Positions 53,553 to 62,631 of a stretch of 64,000 nt of DNA are shown here, piece by piece (position 1 is the first letter of the stretch; every line of letters begins with the position of its first letter). Both the position numbers and the translations under genes were made by a program. The DNA lies in contig NZ_FNVY01000001.1 in the NCBI RefSeq assembly GCF_900104595.1, positions 1 to 64,000 on the forward strand, read 5' to 3'. This stretch comes from Enterococcus timonensis (GTDB taxonomy: Bacteria > Bacillota > Bacilli > Lactobacillales > Enterococcaceae). Below the pieces are notes generated by a model. It did no database searches and was not told where the DNA came from. It was given only the letters and a program-made list of their open reading frames with translations.

Positions 53553-53774
53553 ATGACTGTCATATCGCTCAGAATTGATACTCAGGAAGATAAATTAATT
53601 AAAGAATATGCTAAGGCGAAGAATATTTCGGTTTCGGCTCTGATTAGAAGTTCTGTCTTGGAAAAAATCGAGGATGAAATTGATTTGGGCCTATATAATC
53701 AAGCCATGAAGGATCATAAAGAGAATCCGAAAAGTATTTCTTTTGAAGACATGCTAAAGGAGCTATCTGATTAA
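53553..53774 (+). CDS. relB: RelB/DinJ-type antitoxin
   Basis: The 73-aa protein (MTVISLRIDTQEDKLIKEYA...) has an N-terminal ribbon-helix-helix (ISLRID...LIKEYAKAKNISVSALI) and a C-terminal toxin-binding tail (KENPKSISFEDMLKEL). GGGGGTGATTCTA lies before ATG 53553. Its stop directly abuts the toxin start, so the pair is coupled. Confidence 0.85.
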   Translation: MTVISLRIDTQEDKLIKEYAKAKNISVSALIRSSVLEKIEDEIDLGLYNQAMKDHKENPKSISFEDMLKELSD

Positions 53775-54047
53775 ATGAGCTCAGGTTATCAAGTCGAGTT
53801 TGAAAAAGGAGCTCAAAAAGCGTTAAAAAAAATGGACAAATACCAATCCCTTTTAATTATGGGATGGATTCAAAAGAATCTAGTGAATTGTACCGATCCT
53901 AGGCAGCATGGAAAAGGATTAACCGTCAATCGATCAGGCGAATGGCGCTATAGAATCGGTGATTATCGCTTAATAGCTGATATCAATGACGAGACCGTAA
54001 CCATTTTAATGTTAGAGATTGGTCATAGAAAAAATATTTACAAATAA
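53775..54047 (+). CDS. relE: RelE/YoeB-type mRNA interferase toxin
   Basis: The 90-aa protein (MSSGYQVEFEKGAQKALKKM...) has the RelE/ParE fold. The GEWRYRIGDYRLIADINDET strand pair and the C-terminal IGHRKNIY carry basic and aromatic residues that in RelE cut ribosome-bound mRNA. It lies in a module bounded by dif-like sites, where a toxin-antitoxin pair would stabilise the segment. Confidence 0.87.
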   Translation: MSSGYQVEFEKGAQKALKKMDKYQSLLIMGWIQKNLVNCTDPRQHGKGLTVNRSGEWRYRIGDYRLIADINDETVTILMLEIGHRKNIYK

Positions 54048-54078
54048 ACCATTCAAATTGAGTGCAAGCATGTTTAAT

Positions 54079-54121
54079 AAAAAAGGATTCTACTGCTTTT
54101 TAAGCGGTAGAATCCTTTTTT
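54079..54121. terminator. Terminator after relE
   Basis: AAAAAGGATTCTACTGCTT and AAGCGGTAGAATCCTTTTT form a 19-bp stem with one wobble, followed by T. Confidence 0.9.
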
Positions 54122-54142
54122 GATACGATTTAATTATCTATA

Positions 54143-54289
54143 TTAAGCACGTAAGGCAACAATCGCATCTTCAATAATATCTTGCTGCGTTGCCTAAATG
54201 AGCAATTGCGTTTCTAAATAGTCTTTTATTTCTTCAACCTCCACTAGAATAGAGCTATTAATTGACACGTAGACGTTTGCTGATGTCAT
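54143..54289 (-). pseudogene. Small antitoxin-like gene with a premature stop
   Basis: ATAGGAGTTGAAGATT leads to ATG 54289 and the frame MTSANVYVSINSSILVEVEE, IKDYLETQLLI, then TAG. It continues ATQQDIIEDAIVALRA to TAA at 54143. The composition resembles small ribbon-helix-helix antitoxins. No toxin gene is adjacent; it may be the remains of a second toxin-antitoxin pair. Confidence 0.5.
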
Positions 54290-54372
54290 AATCTTCAACT
54301 CCTATCGTTATAGATAATAACGAAAGATAAACCAAGGTGTTACCAGCTACTACAAGAAACTAAATAGAAATA

Positions 54373-56013
54373 TTAACCTGCACAACAAGATAATTTCGAA
54401 ATATCTTTATCAAAGGCTAGAGCTGCTAACTTTAAGCCTTCTGACATTGTTAGATAAGGCGCTAAAGTATCTTTTAAATCAGCTACGGTCAATCCAAATT
54501 TAACGGCTAAGGATGCTCCATAAATAACTTCTCCTGCATTTTCAGAAACGATATGAACTCCCAAAATCTTCTGTGTTTTTCTATCAACCACAAGTTTAAA
54601 CACCCCTGTCGTATTATGATTGACAATCGCTCTAGGAACATTTTCTAATGACAATACCGCTTTTTTTACTTCGTATCCTTTTTCTTTCGCTTGTTGTTGT
54701 GTTAACCCAACAGTTGCAAATTGCGGACTGGTAAATGATACTCCAGGAACTACCGATAAATCGATTGCTTTATTTAACCCACCAATTGCATTTCCTGCTG
54801 CAATTCCTCCTTCATAGGCTGCTACATAGACAAACTGAGGTCCTAATGTCACGTCTCCTGCTGCATAAATTTTTCTATTACTTGTCTGAGCAAAAGCATT
54901 TATCTTGATTTCATTGTTTGGCCCAACTTGAACGCCTGCTGCGCTCAAGTTCAATACTTCTGTATTCGGTTTTCTTCCTGTTCCAACTAGTAGCTCGTCT
55001 GACTCAATGACCTTATTTTTGCCGTTTACAATAATATGAACTTTTTTAATATTTCCGTCTTGCTCTACTCGTTCATAAGTTGCTCCGGAAATGAGCTTTA
55101 TTCCTTGTTCGATTAAAGCTTTCTCCATTGCTTCAGAAATCTCTGGATCATACTCTTTTAAAAGTCGTTTGCTTCTTTGAATAAGGGTAACCTCAGAACC
55201 CAGATTGTGGAAGAGCTGTCCCAGTTCTCTTCCAATATAACCCGATCCAATAATTGTTAATCGTTTTGGTACTTTTCTTAGTTCAAGGAGGGTTGTGCTA
55301 GTTAAATAATCTACTTCTTTAAGTCCAGTAATACGAGGTAAGAGTGGAGAAGCACCCGTTGCGATTAAAAACCGTTGGGCAGAATATGTTTGCCCACTAA
55401 CTGTCACAGTGTTTTCGTCAATGAATTTTGCTTCTCCTTTAATTAAATCAAAACCATAGTCGTCAATTAAATTAGTGTATTTTTGTTTGCGTAAATCATC
55501 AACTAGTTCATTTTTTTGATCGACTAAGCGGTCTAATTCTACTTCTCCCGTAGAAGTGTGCAATCCTTCAAAAATATTTACATGTGCTGATTGATTGATT
55601 TCTCCAGCTCGAAGCAGCGTTTTTGAAGGGATACAACCAATGTTCACACAGGTTCCGCCTACAGTTCCGCGTTCAATCATGCCCACCTTTGATCCATACT
55701 CGACTGCTTTTATAGCTGCTGAAAAAGCTGCTCCACCAGAACCGATAATGAGCAAATCATAATCTTCCTTGTTATTAGTCATCACGCGTTTTTGAACAGG
55801 TAACTTTTCTACTTCTTCGGGCTGATAATTTATTTTTTTAACTGCTTCTATCGCGTTTTCTATTGCATAGTCGTCTGGTAATTGAAATACCGCTTCGCTT
55901 TGACTGAAATCTGCTTTAGCGTTGAGAGCTCCCATGCTCTCAAGCGCTTTTTCTATATGTTTTTCACAGCCAGTACAGGTCATTCCTTGAATGCGCATTC
56001 TAAATTGATTCAT
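54373..56013 (-). CDS. merA: Mercuric reductase
   Basis: The 546-aa flavoenzyme has an N-terminal heavy-metal domain ([20 protein letters not shown] with CxxC at about 14-17), the FAD fold ([17 protein letters not shown]), the redox pair in [13 protein letters not shown], the NADPH fold ([13 protein letters not shown]), and the C-terminal vicinal Cys pair (KLSCCAG). It reduces Hg(II) to Hg(0). It is the only mer enzyme here; merB and dedicated merT/P transporters are absent. GGGGGTAGG precedes the ATG. It follows merR by 13 bp on the minus strand. Confidence 0.95.
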   Translation of the reverse strand: MNQFRMRIQGMTCTGCEKHIEKALESMGALNAKADFSQSEAVFQLPDDYAIENAIEAVKKINYQPEEVEKLPVQKRVMTNNKEDYDLLIIGSGGAAFSAAIKAVEYGSKVGMIERGTVGGTCVNIGCIPSKTLLRAGEINQSAHVNIFEGLHTSTGEVELDRLVDQKNELVDDLRKQKYTNLIDDYGFDLIKGEAKFIDENTVTVSGQTYSAQRFLIATGASPLLPRITGLKEVDYLTSTTLLELRKVPKRLTIIGSGYIGRELGQLFHNLGSEVTLIQRSKRLLKEYDPEISEAMEKALIEQGIKLISGATYERVEQDGNIKKVHIIVNGKNKVIESDELLVGTGRKPNTEVLNLSAAGVQVGPNNEIKINAFAQTSNRKIYAAGDVTLGPQFVYVAAYEGGIAAGNAIGGLNKAIDLSVVPGVSFTSPQFATVGLTQQQAKEKGYEVKKAVLSLENVPRAIVNHNTTGVFKLVVDRKTQKILGVHIVSENAGEVIYGASLAVKFGLTVADLKDTLAPYLTMSEGLKLAALAFDKDISKLSCCAG

Positions 56014-56026
56014 TTTCCTACCCCCG

Positions 56027-56425
56027 TTAATTTTCTATTAATACTTCTATGATAGGACACGCGTATAGTTCTTTTTCATCTGGACATCTTGCTCGTAAAT
56101 CTTTTAGCATATATTCTATTCTATTCAAATTCTCGATTTTTTTTTGAATTTCTCTTTCTTTCTTAGAGACAAATTCAAACATACCTTCACAACGAATGTT
56201 GTCTTTATCTACAACACCAAGTAATTTATAAATTTCATTTAAAGAAAAGCCAATTTCTTGTAGGTGTTTAATGAATTTTACTCGTTTTACATCTTCCTCT
56301 GAATAAACTCGATAACCGGAATTAGTCCGATCGGGTTCTGGTAGTAAGTTTTTTCGTTCGTAATATCGAATGGATTCCTTATTTACACCACATTTTTCAG
56401 AGAAGGAGCTAATAAAATAAGCCAT
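56027..56425 (-). CDS. merR: MerR mercury-responsive regulator
   Basis: The 132-aa protein starts with the MerR helix-turn-helix ([20 protein letters not shown]) and has the three mercury ligands Cys79, Cys114 and Cys123, with numbering identical to Bacillus MerR. It should both repress and activate the promoter immediately upstream by untwisting its long spacer. Confidence 0.95.
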   Translation of the reverse strand: MAYFISSFSEKCGVNKESIRYYERKNLLPEPDRTNSGYRVYSEEDVKRVKFIKHLQEIGFSLNEIYKLLGVVDKDNIRCEGMFEFVSKKEREIQKKIENLNRIEYMLKDLRARCPDEKELYACPIIEVLIEN

Positions 56426-56445
56426 GCTATCACATCCTTTTTTTA

Positions 56446-56477
56446 ATTATAAACCATGTACTTAGGTACATGTCCAA
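56446..56477 (-). promoter_or_regulatory. mer promoter/operator with 19-bp spacer
   Basis: On the minus strand, -35 TGGACA and -10 TATAAT are 19 bp apart. The spacer holds the palindrome CATGTAC-CTAA-GTACATG (56455-56472). A long spacer with a dyad between the boxes is diagnostic for MerR-type promoters. Confidence 0.85.
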
Positions 56478-56603
56478 CCAAAAATAATACGAAGGGGGGA
56501 ATATCATTTTCCTTCTTATTTACTTTCAAAAATGAAGTGAAAATTAAATGTGGTACCAATAAATTTTGAGACTTCTTTTATAATAAATAATATCGGACCT
56601 AAA

Positions 56604-56631
56604 TACATGAAATTACCTAAAGTTATGTATC
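56604..56631 (+). repeat. dif-like site 3 (between mer and ars)
   Basis: TACATGAAATT-ACCTAA-AGTTATGTATC. The left arm is identical to site 2. The right arm has two changes and the central six bases differ at three positions. It lies between the merR promoter and the ars promoter. Confidence 0.7.
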
Positions 56632-56676
56632 ATAAAAATCGTTGTCCTAAATCTTATGCTGAAAGTTCATCTTTTA

Positions 56677-56730
56677 TTGACTATATATAGATAATGTTCT
56701 ATATTATATATAGAACATTATCTATATATA
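56677..56730 (+). promoter_or_regulatory. ars promoter and large ArsR operator
   Basis: -35 TTGACT (56677-56682), a 17-bp spacer and -10 TATATT (56700-56705). Arms 56682-56703 and 56709-56730 are a perfect 22-bp inverted repeat (TATATATAGATAATGTTCTATA) with a 5-bp centre. The left arm fills the promoter spacer, so ArsR binding would exclude RNA polymerase. Confidence 0.85.
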
Positions 56731-56747
56731 AAAGGAGCAGATAAAAC

Positions 56748-57113
56748 ATGACAGAATTAGCATTATTTGAACCAGCAATGTGCTGTAGCACAGGTGTATG
56801 TGGACCATCTGTAAATGAAGACTTATTACAAATTACTTCAGTTATGAACGCTTTAGATACATTAGAGGGATTTCAAGCTAAAAGATACAATTTATCTAGT
56901 GATCCTCAAACATTTGTAGAAAACGAACAAATGAGTAAATTATTGCAAGAAAAGGGCGCTGATGCGTTGCCAGCAACACTATTAAATGGTGAAATAGTTA
57001 AATTTGGAGGATACCCTTCAATCGAAGAAATAACTGCTTTTACAGGAGTTAGATTTGTCCCAATGGAATCAAATGACGGTGGCAGTTGCGGACCAAACTC
57101 AGGATGTTGTTAG
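56748..57113 (+). CDS. arsD: ArsD arsenic metallochaperone
   Basis: The 121-aa protein has the As(III) site in EPAMCCSTGVCGPS (Cys12, Cys13, Cys18) and two further pairs in the tail (GGSCGPNSGCC). ArsD carries As(III)/Sb(III) to the ArsA ATPase and weakly represses the operon. AAAGGAG precedes the ATG. It is the first gene of the operon, 14 bp before arsA. Confidence 0.93.
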   Translation: MTELALFEPAMCCSTGVCGPSVNEDLLQITSVMNALDTLEGFQAKRYNLSSDPQTFVENEQMSKLLQEKGADALPATLLNGEIVKFGGYPSIEEITAFTGVRFVPMESNDGGSCGPNSGCC

Positions 57114-57127
57114 GAGGATTTTAACTG

Positions 57128-58864
57128 ATGAAAAATTATCAACCAGAACAATTAAACCTTACAAAATATCTTTTCTTTACTGGTAAAGGCGGAGTAGGAA
57201 AAACATCTACAGCTTGTGCTACTGCAGTTTCTTTAGCGGATAGTGGGAAGAACGTAATGTTAGTGAGTACGGATCCTGCTAGTAATTTACAAGATGTTTT
57301 TGAGAAAGAATTAACGAATAACGGCTTAGAAATTCCAGAAGTTAAGGGCTTAACAGTAGCGAACTTTGATCCAATTACTGCTGCACGTGACTATATGGAA
57401 AGCGTTGTTGGACCATATAGAGGGGTTTTACCTGAATCAGCTGTAGCCAACATGGAAGAACAATTATTAGGTTCTTGTACCGTTGAAATTGCGTCATTTA
57501 ATGAATTTGCTGGCTTTTTAACGAATCCAGAAGTTGAAGCTCAATATGATCACATTATTTTTGATACTGCCCCTACGGGACATACATTAAGAATGTTGCA
57601 ACTGCCTTCTGCTTGGAGTAACTTTTTGGATGAAAACACTACTGGTGTTTCATGTATGGGTCAGCTCTCTGGACTTGGAGATAAGCAAGAAATGTATAAA
57701 CACGCAGTAAACACATTATCAGAGGGGACAAAAACAACCTTAATGTTAGTGACACGTCCACAAAACGGACCACTGGTAGAAGCGAATAGAGCTTCTGAAG
57801 AATTAAAAGAAATCGGTGTGTTAAATCAACAATTAATTATCAATGGTTTATTAGAAAGACCGACAGATAGCATTTCTCAAAAGATTTATGATGAACAACA
57901 ATTAACGTTAAAAAATATGCCTGAAAATTTGAAACAATTTCCAACATTTATTGTTCCATTACGCTCATATAACGTAACAGGCGTTGAAAACTTGCGGTTA
58001 CTCTTAACATCAGATCAAACAAATGTCGTTGTAAAAGCTCCAGAAGTAATGGATTACCCTAAGTTACAACACATTGTAGATGAATTAGATCGCACAAATA
58101 AAAAAGTTGTTTTCACTATGGGTAAAGGTGGCGTTGGTAAAACTACGATTGCTGCTACACTAGCAACAGGATTGGCAGCTAAAGGGAAAAAAGTTCATTT
58201 AGCAACAACAGACCCTGCCGCTCATTTGGAATTTGTAATCACTGAATCGGAAAACATTAAAATGAGTCATATTGACGAAAAAAAAGAATTACAGGACTAT
58301 AAGGAAGAAGTTTTATCTAAAGCACGTAAGACCATGTCTTCTGAGGAATTGGACTATGTTGAAGAAGATTTACGCTCGCCTTGTACTCAAGAAATTGCCG
58401 TTTTCAGACGATTTGCAGAGATTGTTGCTACAGTTGATTGCGATGTAGTTGTCATAGATACAGCCCCAACTGGACACACTTTATTGCTATTAGATTCCTC
58501 TCAAAGCTATGCTAAAGAAGTGGAACGAACTTCTGGTGAAGTTCCTGAGTCCGTTCGTAGACTGTTGCCAGTCTTACAAGATCCAGAACAAACAGAAGTG
58601 GTCATGGTTACTTTACCTGAAAATACGCCAGTCTATGAATCTATGCGCCTACAAGAAGATTTAGATCGTGCCAAAATCGCTCATACTTGGTGGGTCATAA
58701 ACAATAGTATGCTAACAAGTGGTACAACGAATGACGTATTAAGAGCTCGTGCTCAAAGCGAGGTTACTTGGATCAATAAAGTAGCAGAACTATCCAATGA
58801 TCATTTTGCGGTAGTCGAGTGGCATTCTACTGAAGTGAAAGGGAAATCCGTATCGCAATTTTAG
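57128..58864 (+). CDS. arsA: ArsA arsenite-stimulated ATPase
   Basis: The 578-aa protein has two homologous halves, each with a P-loop (FTGKGGVGKTSTA near residue 16; MGKGGVGKTTIA near residue 330) and the signal-transduction DTAPTGHTLR/DTAPTGHTLL motif. Cys residues in GSCTVEIASF and SPCTQEIAVF fit the metalloid site. It energises the efflux pump with ATP. GGAGGATTTTAACTG lies before the ATG. Confidence 0.95.
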   Translation: MKNYQPEQLNLTKYLFFTGKGGVGKTSTACATAVSLADSGKNVMLVSTDPASNLQDVFEKELTNNGLEIPEVKGLTVANFDPITAARDYMESVVGPYRGVLPESAVANMEEQLLGSCTVEIASFNEFAGFLTNPEVEAQYDHIIFDTAPTGHTLRMLQLPSAWSNFLDENTTGVSCMGQLSGLGDKQEMYKHAVNTLSEGTKTTLMLVTRPQNGPLVEANRASEELKEIGVLNQQLIINGLLERPTDSISQKIYDEQQLTLKNMPENLKQFPTFIVPLRSYNVTGVENLRLLLTSDQTNVVVKAPEVMDYPKLQHIVDELDRTNKKVVFTMGKGGVGKTTIAATLATGLAAKGKKVHLATTDPAAHLEFVITESENIKMSHIDEKKELQDYKEEVLSKARKTMSSEELDYVEEDLRSPCTQEIAVFRRFAEIVATVDCDVVVIDTAPTGHTLLLLDSSQSYAKEVERTSGEVPESVRRLLPVLQDPEQTEVVMVTLPENTPVYESMRLQEDLDRAKIAHTWWVINNSMLTSGTTNDVLRARAQSEVTWINKVAELSNDHFAVVEWHSTEVKGKSVSQF

Positions 58865-58894
58865 AATCAATTAGTGGAAGGGAAGAGAATAAAA

Positions 58895-59230
58895 GTGGAT
58901 AAAATAACTCTTTATGAACCTCCAATGTGCTGTAGCACAGGCGTTTGTGGACCTTCTGTAGATGGGAATCTGATCCGTATAACAAGTCTCTTTCAACAAA
59001 TACGGAAGATAAAAGGGAAACAATTCATTCGATATAATTTAAGTGCCAATCCGGACTCATTCGTTCGAAATCAAACGGTAACGCAGTTAATCCAAGAAAA
59101 AGGGATTGACTGTTTGCCTATAACGGTATTGAATGATGAAACAGTTGTTAAAATTAACGACTATCCAACTAATAAAGAACTATCTAAGTGGCTGAATCTA
59201 TGCTTGGAAGAAGCAGAAGTCTCACTGTAA
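58895..59230 (+). CDS. Second ArsD-like protein without C-terminal cysteine pairs
   Basis: The 111-aa protein (MDKITL-type start at GTG 58895, then YEPPMCCSTGVCGPSVDG) keeps the three N-terminal As(III) ligands and the LPITVLND thioredoxin-like strand. It ends WLNLCLEEAEVSL and lacks the tail Cys pairs of arsD at 56748. A GTG at 58874 is an alternative start, but AGGGAAGAGAA supports 58895. Gene duplication within the operon is likely; it may act as chaperone or as regulator only. Confidence 0.85.
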   Translation: MDKITLYEPPMCCSTGVCGPSVDGNLIRITSLFQQIRKIKGKQFIRYNLSANPDSFVRNQTVTQLIQEKGIDCLPITVLNDETVVKINDYPTNKELSKWLNLCLEEAEVSL

Positions 59231-59252
59231 TTAAGTAGAAAGGAGAATAAAA

Positions 59253-59597
59253 ATGACTTACGAAGAATATGCGAAGGTTGCTAAAGCACTTTCGGAGCCA
59301 AAACGCGTAAAAATATTGGATATGTTGTCGTGCGGAGAAATGTGTGCGTGTGATATTTTAGAACATTTTGATTTTACTCAACCTACTTTGTCTCACCATA
59401 TTAAGATATTAGTAGAAGCTGGCTTAGTTACAGCCGAAAAAAGAGGGACTTGGCAACATTACTCAATTAACGAGCAAGTAGCCCAGCAATACATTCAAGG
59501 ATCCATTCATTTATTAACACATTCATCTGAATGTATTTGTGAGAATGAAGGCATTCAAAAAGAAGCAAAAAGTTTATCTTCTTTTGTTTCTCGTTAA
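59253..59597 (+). CDS. arsR: ArsR arsenic-responsive repressor
   Basis: The 114-aa winged-helix protein has the metal site CGEMCACDILEHF (ELCVCDL type) and the recognition helix TQPTLSHHIKIL. A further Cys pair lies near the end (SSECICENEG). GAAAGGAGAA precedes the ATG. It lies inside the operon it controls, an unusual place compared with the common arsR-first order. Confidence 0.92.
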   Translation: MTYEEYAKVAKALSEPKRVKILDMLSCGEMCACDILEHFDFTQPTLSHHIKILVEAGLVTAEKRGTWQHYSINEQVAQQYIQGSIHLLTHSSECICENEGIQKEAKSLSSFVSR

Positions 59598-59630
59598 AAG
59601 ATTAAATAAAATTATTATTGGAGGAAAATC

Positions 59631-60710
59631 ATGAAAGAAAGAGCTTTAAAAGAAAAAGTATCAAATAAGGAAAATGGAATTGGACTTTGGGAACGTTATT
59701 TAAGTTTATGGGTTGCTTTATCAATGATTATAGGTGTAGCTCTAGGGCAATTTGTTCCTGTAATTCCTGATTTTTTAAGTCAATTTGAGTATTATAATGT
59801 ATCGATTCCAACAGCTATTTTAATTTGGTTAATGATTTTCCCAATGATGTTAAAAATTGATTTTAGCAGTATTGTAAATGCAACAAAAAAACCCAAAGGA
59901 TTAATCTTAACGACCGTAGTAAACTGGTTAATTAAACCATTTACCATGTATGGAATTTCTGCCTTTTTCTTTTTGGTAGTATTTAGACCGTTTTTAAGTC
60001 CTGAACTAGCTAATGAGTACATAGCTGGTGCGATTCTTTTAGGGGCAGCTCCTTGTACGGCTATGGTATTTGTCTGGAGTGGACTAACAAAAGGTGATCC
60101 AGCATACACCTTATTGCAAGTGTCTATCAATGATATTATTGTTCTCTTTTTATATGCTCCAATTGTGGCACTTTTATTAGGCATAGGTAACGTATCTGTC
60201 CCTATCAATACACTTTTACTCTCCATTTTTTTCTTTATTGTTATTCCTTTAGTTTTAGGAATTGTTGTCAGAAAAAAAGTCGTTAAGCAAAAAGGTGACG
60301 ATTATTTTGAAAAAGATTTTGTGAATAAATTTGATGGCACAACTCGAATTGGTTTACTACTAACTTTAGTTATTATCTTTTCATTCCAAGGTGAACGAAT
60401 TCTAAGTAATCCATTCCATATTTTATTAATTGCTATTCCACTAATTGTTCAAAATATTGTCATATTCATTCTTGGTTATGGTGGAGCTAAAGCGTGTAAA
60501 CTACCATTCTCAATAGCAGCACCCGCAGCCATGGTCGGAACAAGTAACTTTTTTGAACTTGCTGTAGCTGTCTCAATTGCATTGTTTGGATTAAATTCTG
60601 GGGCAACTTTAGCAACCGTTGTGGGAGTATTAGTAGAGGTTCCTGTTATGCTTTTATTAGTCAAGTTTTCAAATAAAACAAAACATTGGTTCGACGGATA
60701 TGAATATTAA
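59631..60710 (+). CDS. acr3: Acr3-family arsenite efflux transporter
   Basis: The 359-aa protein has ten hydrophobic helices and the Acr3 signatures GAAPCTAMVFVWSGLTKG (with the essential Cys) and PAAMVGTSNFFELAVAV. Acr3 exports arsenite, using the membrane potential or in partnership with ArsA. TTGGAGGA precedes the ATG. It is not of the ArsB type. Confidence 0.93.
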   Translation: MKERALKEKVSNKENGIGLWERYLSLWVALSMIIGVALGQFVPVIPDFLSQFEYYNVSIPTAILIWLMIFPMMLKIDFSSIVNATKKPKGLILTTVVNWLIKPFTMYGISAFFFLVVFRPFLSPELANEYIAGAILLGAAPCTAMVFVWSGLTKGDPAYTLLQVSINDIIVLFLYAPIVALLLGIGNVSVPINTLLLSIFFFIVIPLVLGIVVRKKVVKQKGDDYFEKDFVNKFDGTTRIGLLLTLVIIFSFQGERILSNPFHILLIAIPLIVQNIVIFILGYGGAKACKLPFSIAAPAAMVGTSNFFELAVAVSIALFGLNSGATLATVVGVLVEVPVMLLLVKFSNKTKHWFDGYEY

Positions 60711-60745
60711 GCATTGTTTAAATTAAATGAAAAGAGGCGAAAAAA

Positions 60746-62404
60746 ATGAAAATCGTTGTTATTGGATCTGTCGCTGCTGGTACATCTGTAGCAGCTAAAG
60801 CTAGAAGAAACACCGAGGAAGCTGAAATTGTCGTGTACGATCAAGGAAAAGATATTTCTTATTCTGTTTGCGGTATTCCTTATCACATTGGTGGAGAAGT
60901 AGAAGAATTAAGTGCCTTAACTCCTAGAAATGCAGCATGGTTTAAAAAGAGATACAATGTCTCAGTTTTCACCGAGCATAAAGTGACACATATTGATCAG
61001 ACCAACAAACAGTTAGAAGTGACGGATCTTGTTTCTGGAGAAAAGAAACTAGAAAATTACGATGTATTAGTCTTTGCGACTGGGGCTTCTCCATTCACTC
61101 CACCTCCATTTAATCAAAAAGAGTATGATAATGTGTTCCAAGTTCGAAATATTCAAGACGCACGAGATATTGGAGACTATTCAACTAAACAACCTAAAAA
61201 AGCATTGATTATAGGTGCTGGATTTATTGGTTTAGAAATGACAGAACAATTAGTCCATAAAGGATTAGAAGTAACAATCGTTCAATTAGAAGATCAAGTT
61301 ATGCCTCCTATGGACGCAGATATGACTTTCCGTGTAGAAGAGCATATGCGTGCAAAAGGCGTTAATTTAATCCTTAGCGACACGGTAAAAACGATTGAAG
61401 GAGAAACGTCAGTAGAGAGAGTTATCACGACAAACGGCGTTACAATTGAACCAGATATCGTTATCTTATCAGCAGGTGTACGTCCAAATACAGAATTAGC
61501 TAAAGAAATGGGCGTAGAACTGGGAGCTTCAAGAGCAATTGCGGTCAACAACAAAATGCAAACCAATCTTCCAGATGTTTATGCCGTTGGGGATGTGGCA
61601 GAAAGCTTCTCCGTTATTACAGGAAAACCTATCTATCGTCCATTAGGATCAACAGCTAATAAAATGGGACGGATTGCTGGAGACGTGATTACTGGTGGAG
61701 ATTTAGAGCACAGAGGTGTCTTAGGAACAGGGATTTTCAGAATCTTCGACCTACATGTTGGTCAAACAGGATTAACTGAAAAAGAAGCAAAAAAAGAAGG
61801 TTATGATGTTGAAATTTTATATAATATTAAGCCAGACCATGCTGAATATTTAGGCGGTAAAGAATTAACAATCAAAGCATTAGCGGATAAAGAAACGGGT
61901 CGCATTTTAGGCGCACAAGCTATTGGTCAAGGTGGCGTAGATAAACGAATCGACGTAATCGCAACAGCCATTACCTTTAAAGCAAAAGCAGAAGATTTAT
62001 TCCATTTAGATTTAGCTTACGCTCCACCATTTGCAACAACGAAAGACCCTGTCCTTTACACCGGTATGGCGTTAGATAATGCGCTGAAACGTAACCCCTT
62101 GTTGACACCAGCTGAATTAATACGTCGCCAAACTAGTGGTGAAACATTCCAAATTATCGATACACGTTCTAAAAAAGACTTTGACAAATCACATGTCAAA
62201 GGAGCTATTCATATTCCTTTGGCTGAACTGAGAGAAAGAAATGCAGAATTAGACAAAAATTTAGTAACAGTCACTTATTGTAATAAAGGTGTAACTGGAA
62301 ATGCCGCTCAAAATATTTTATTAAATTACGGATTTACAAATGTTTATAATTTATCAGGAGGAAATAAGAATTATCAACTCAGAGTGAAAATGGGGGGCAA
62401 TTAA
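60746..62404 (+). CDS. CoA-disulfide reductase-like flavoprotein with C-terminal rhodanese domain
   Basis: The 552-aa protein begins with an FAD fold (MKIVVIGSVAAGTSVAAKAR) and the active Cys42 in SYSVCGIPYH. It has an NAD(P)H fold (ALIIGAGFIGLEMTEQL) and, from about residue 465, a rhodanese domain (FQIIDTRSKKDFDKSHVKGA) with the active loop YCNKGVTGN. Such fusions reduce CoA-disulfide or per/polysulfide. In ars operons they may repair oxidised thiols or supply sulfur chemistry; the role is inferred. AGAGGCG lies before the ATG. It is cotranscribed with acr3. Confidence 0.88.
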   Translation: MKIVVIGSVAAGTSVAAKARRNTEEAEIVVYDQGKDISYSVCGIPYHIGGEVEELSALTPRNAAWFKKRYNVSVFTEHKVTHIDQTNKQLEVTDLVSGEKKLENYDVLVFATGASPFTPPPFNQKEYDNVFQVRNIQDARDIGDYSTKQPKKALIIGAGFIGLEMTEQLVHKGLEVTIVQLEDQVMPPMDADMTFRVEEHMRAKGVNLILSDTVKTIEGETSVERVITTNGVTIEPDIVILSAGVRPNTELAKEMGVELGASRAIAVNNKMQTNLPDVYAVGDVAESFSVITGKPIYRPLGSTANKMGRIAGDVITGGDLEHRGVLGTGIFRIFDLHVGQTGLTEKEAKKEGYDVEILYNIKPDHAEYLGGKELTIKALADKETGRILGAQAIGQGGVDKRIDVIATAITFKAKAEDLFHLDLAYAPPFATTKDPVLYTGMALDNALKRNPLLTPAELIRRQTSGETFQIIDTRSKKDFDKSHVKGAIHIPLAELRERNAELDKNLVTVTYCNKGVTGNAAQNILLNYGFTNVYNLSGGNKNYQLRVKMGGN

Positions 62405-62577
62405 TGATTAAGAGCACTGCTTTTATGAAGATAATATCAAGACTTATTGGTACTATTGGGGCAATTCTGGTTGCCAAATTTGTAGGAATGACAATTAATG
62501 TAGGACTCATCATTTCCATCCTAATCCTAATCGTTATTCTCTTCAGGAGAGATTATAAAGAAGAGATCAGTAACTAA
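62404..62577 (+). CDS. Small membrane protein at the end of the ars operon (57 aa)
   Basis: The ATG overlaps the upstream stop (TAATG). The sequence MIKSTAFMKIISRLIGTIGA followed by ILVAKFVGMTINVGLIISIL has two membrane helices and ends in a charged tail (FRRDYKEEISN). A small bitopic or hairpin membrane protein that may assist the transporter is plausible; function unknown. Confidence 0.7.
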   Translation: MIKSTAFMKIISRLIGTIGAILVAKFVGMTINVGLIISILILIVILFRRDYKEEISN

Positions 62578-62585
62578 CTATTAAT

Positions 62586-62631
62586 ACTACGAAAAAAAAA
62601 CCCAGTTCATTATGGGTTTTTTTTTCGTAGT
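62586..62631. terminator. Terminator of the ars operon
   Basis: ACTACGAAAAAAAAACCCA and TGGGTTTTTTTTTCGTAGT form a 19-bp perfect stem with a short loop. The T-run is inside the stem, so it can work on both strands. Confidence 0.9.

Noticed and set aside
60746-62404. Flavoenzyme as a mercuric reductase or as an arsenate reductase
   Set aside because: It has a single active Cys42 of the CoA-disulfide reductase type and a rhodanese loop CNKGVT, not the MerA CxxxxC pair or an HCX5R arsenate reductase loop.
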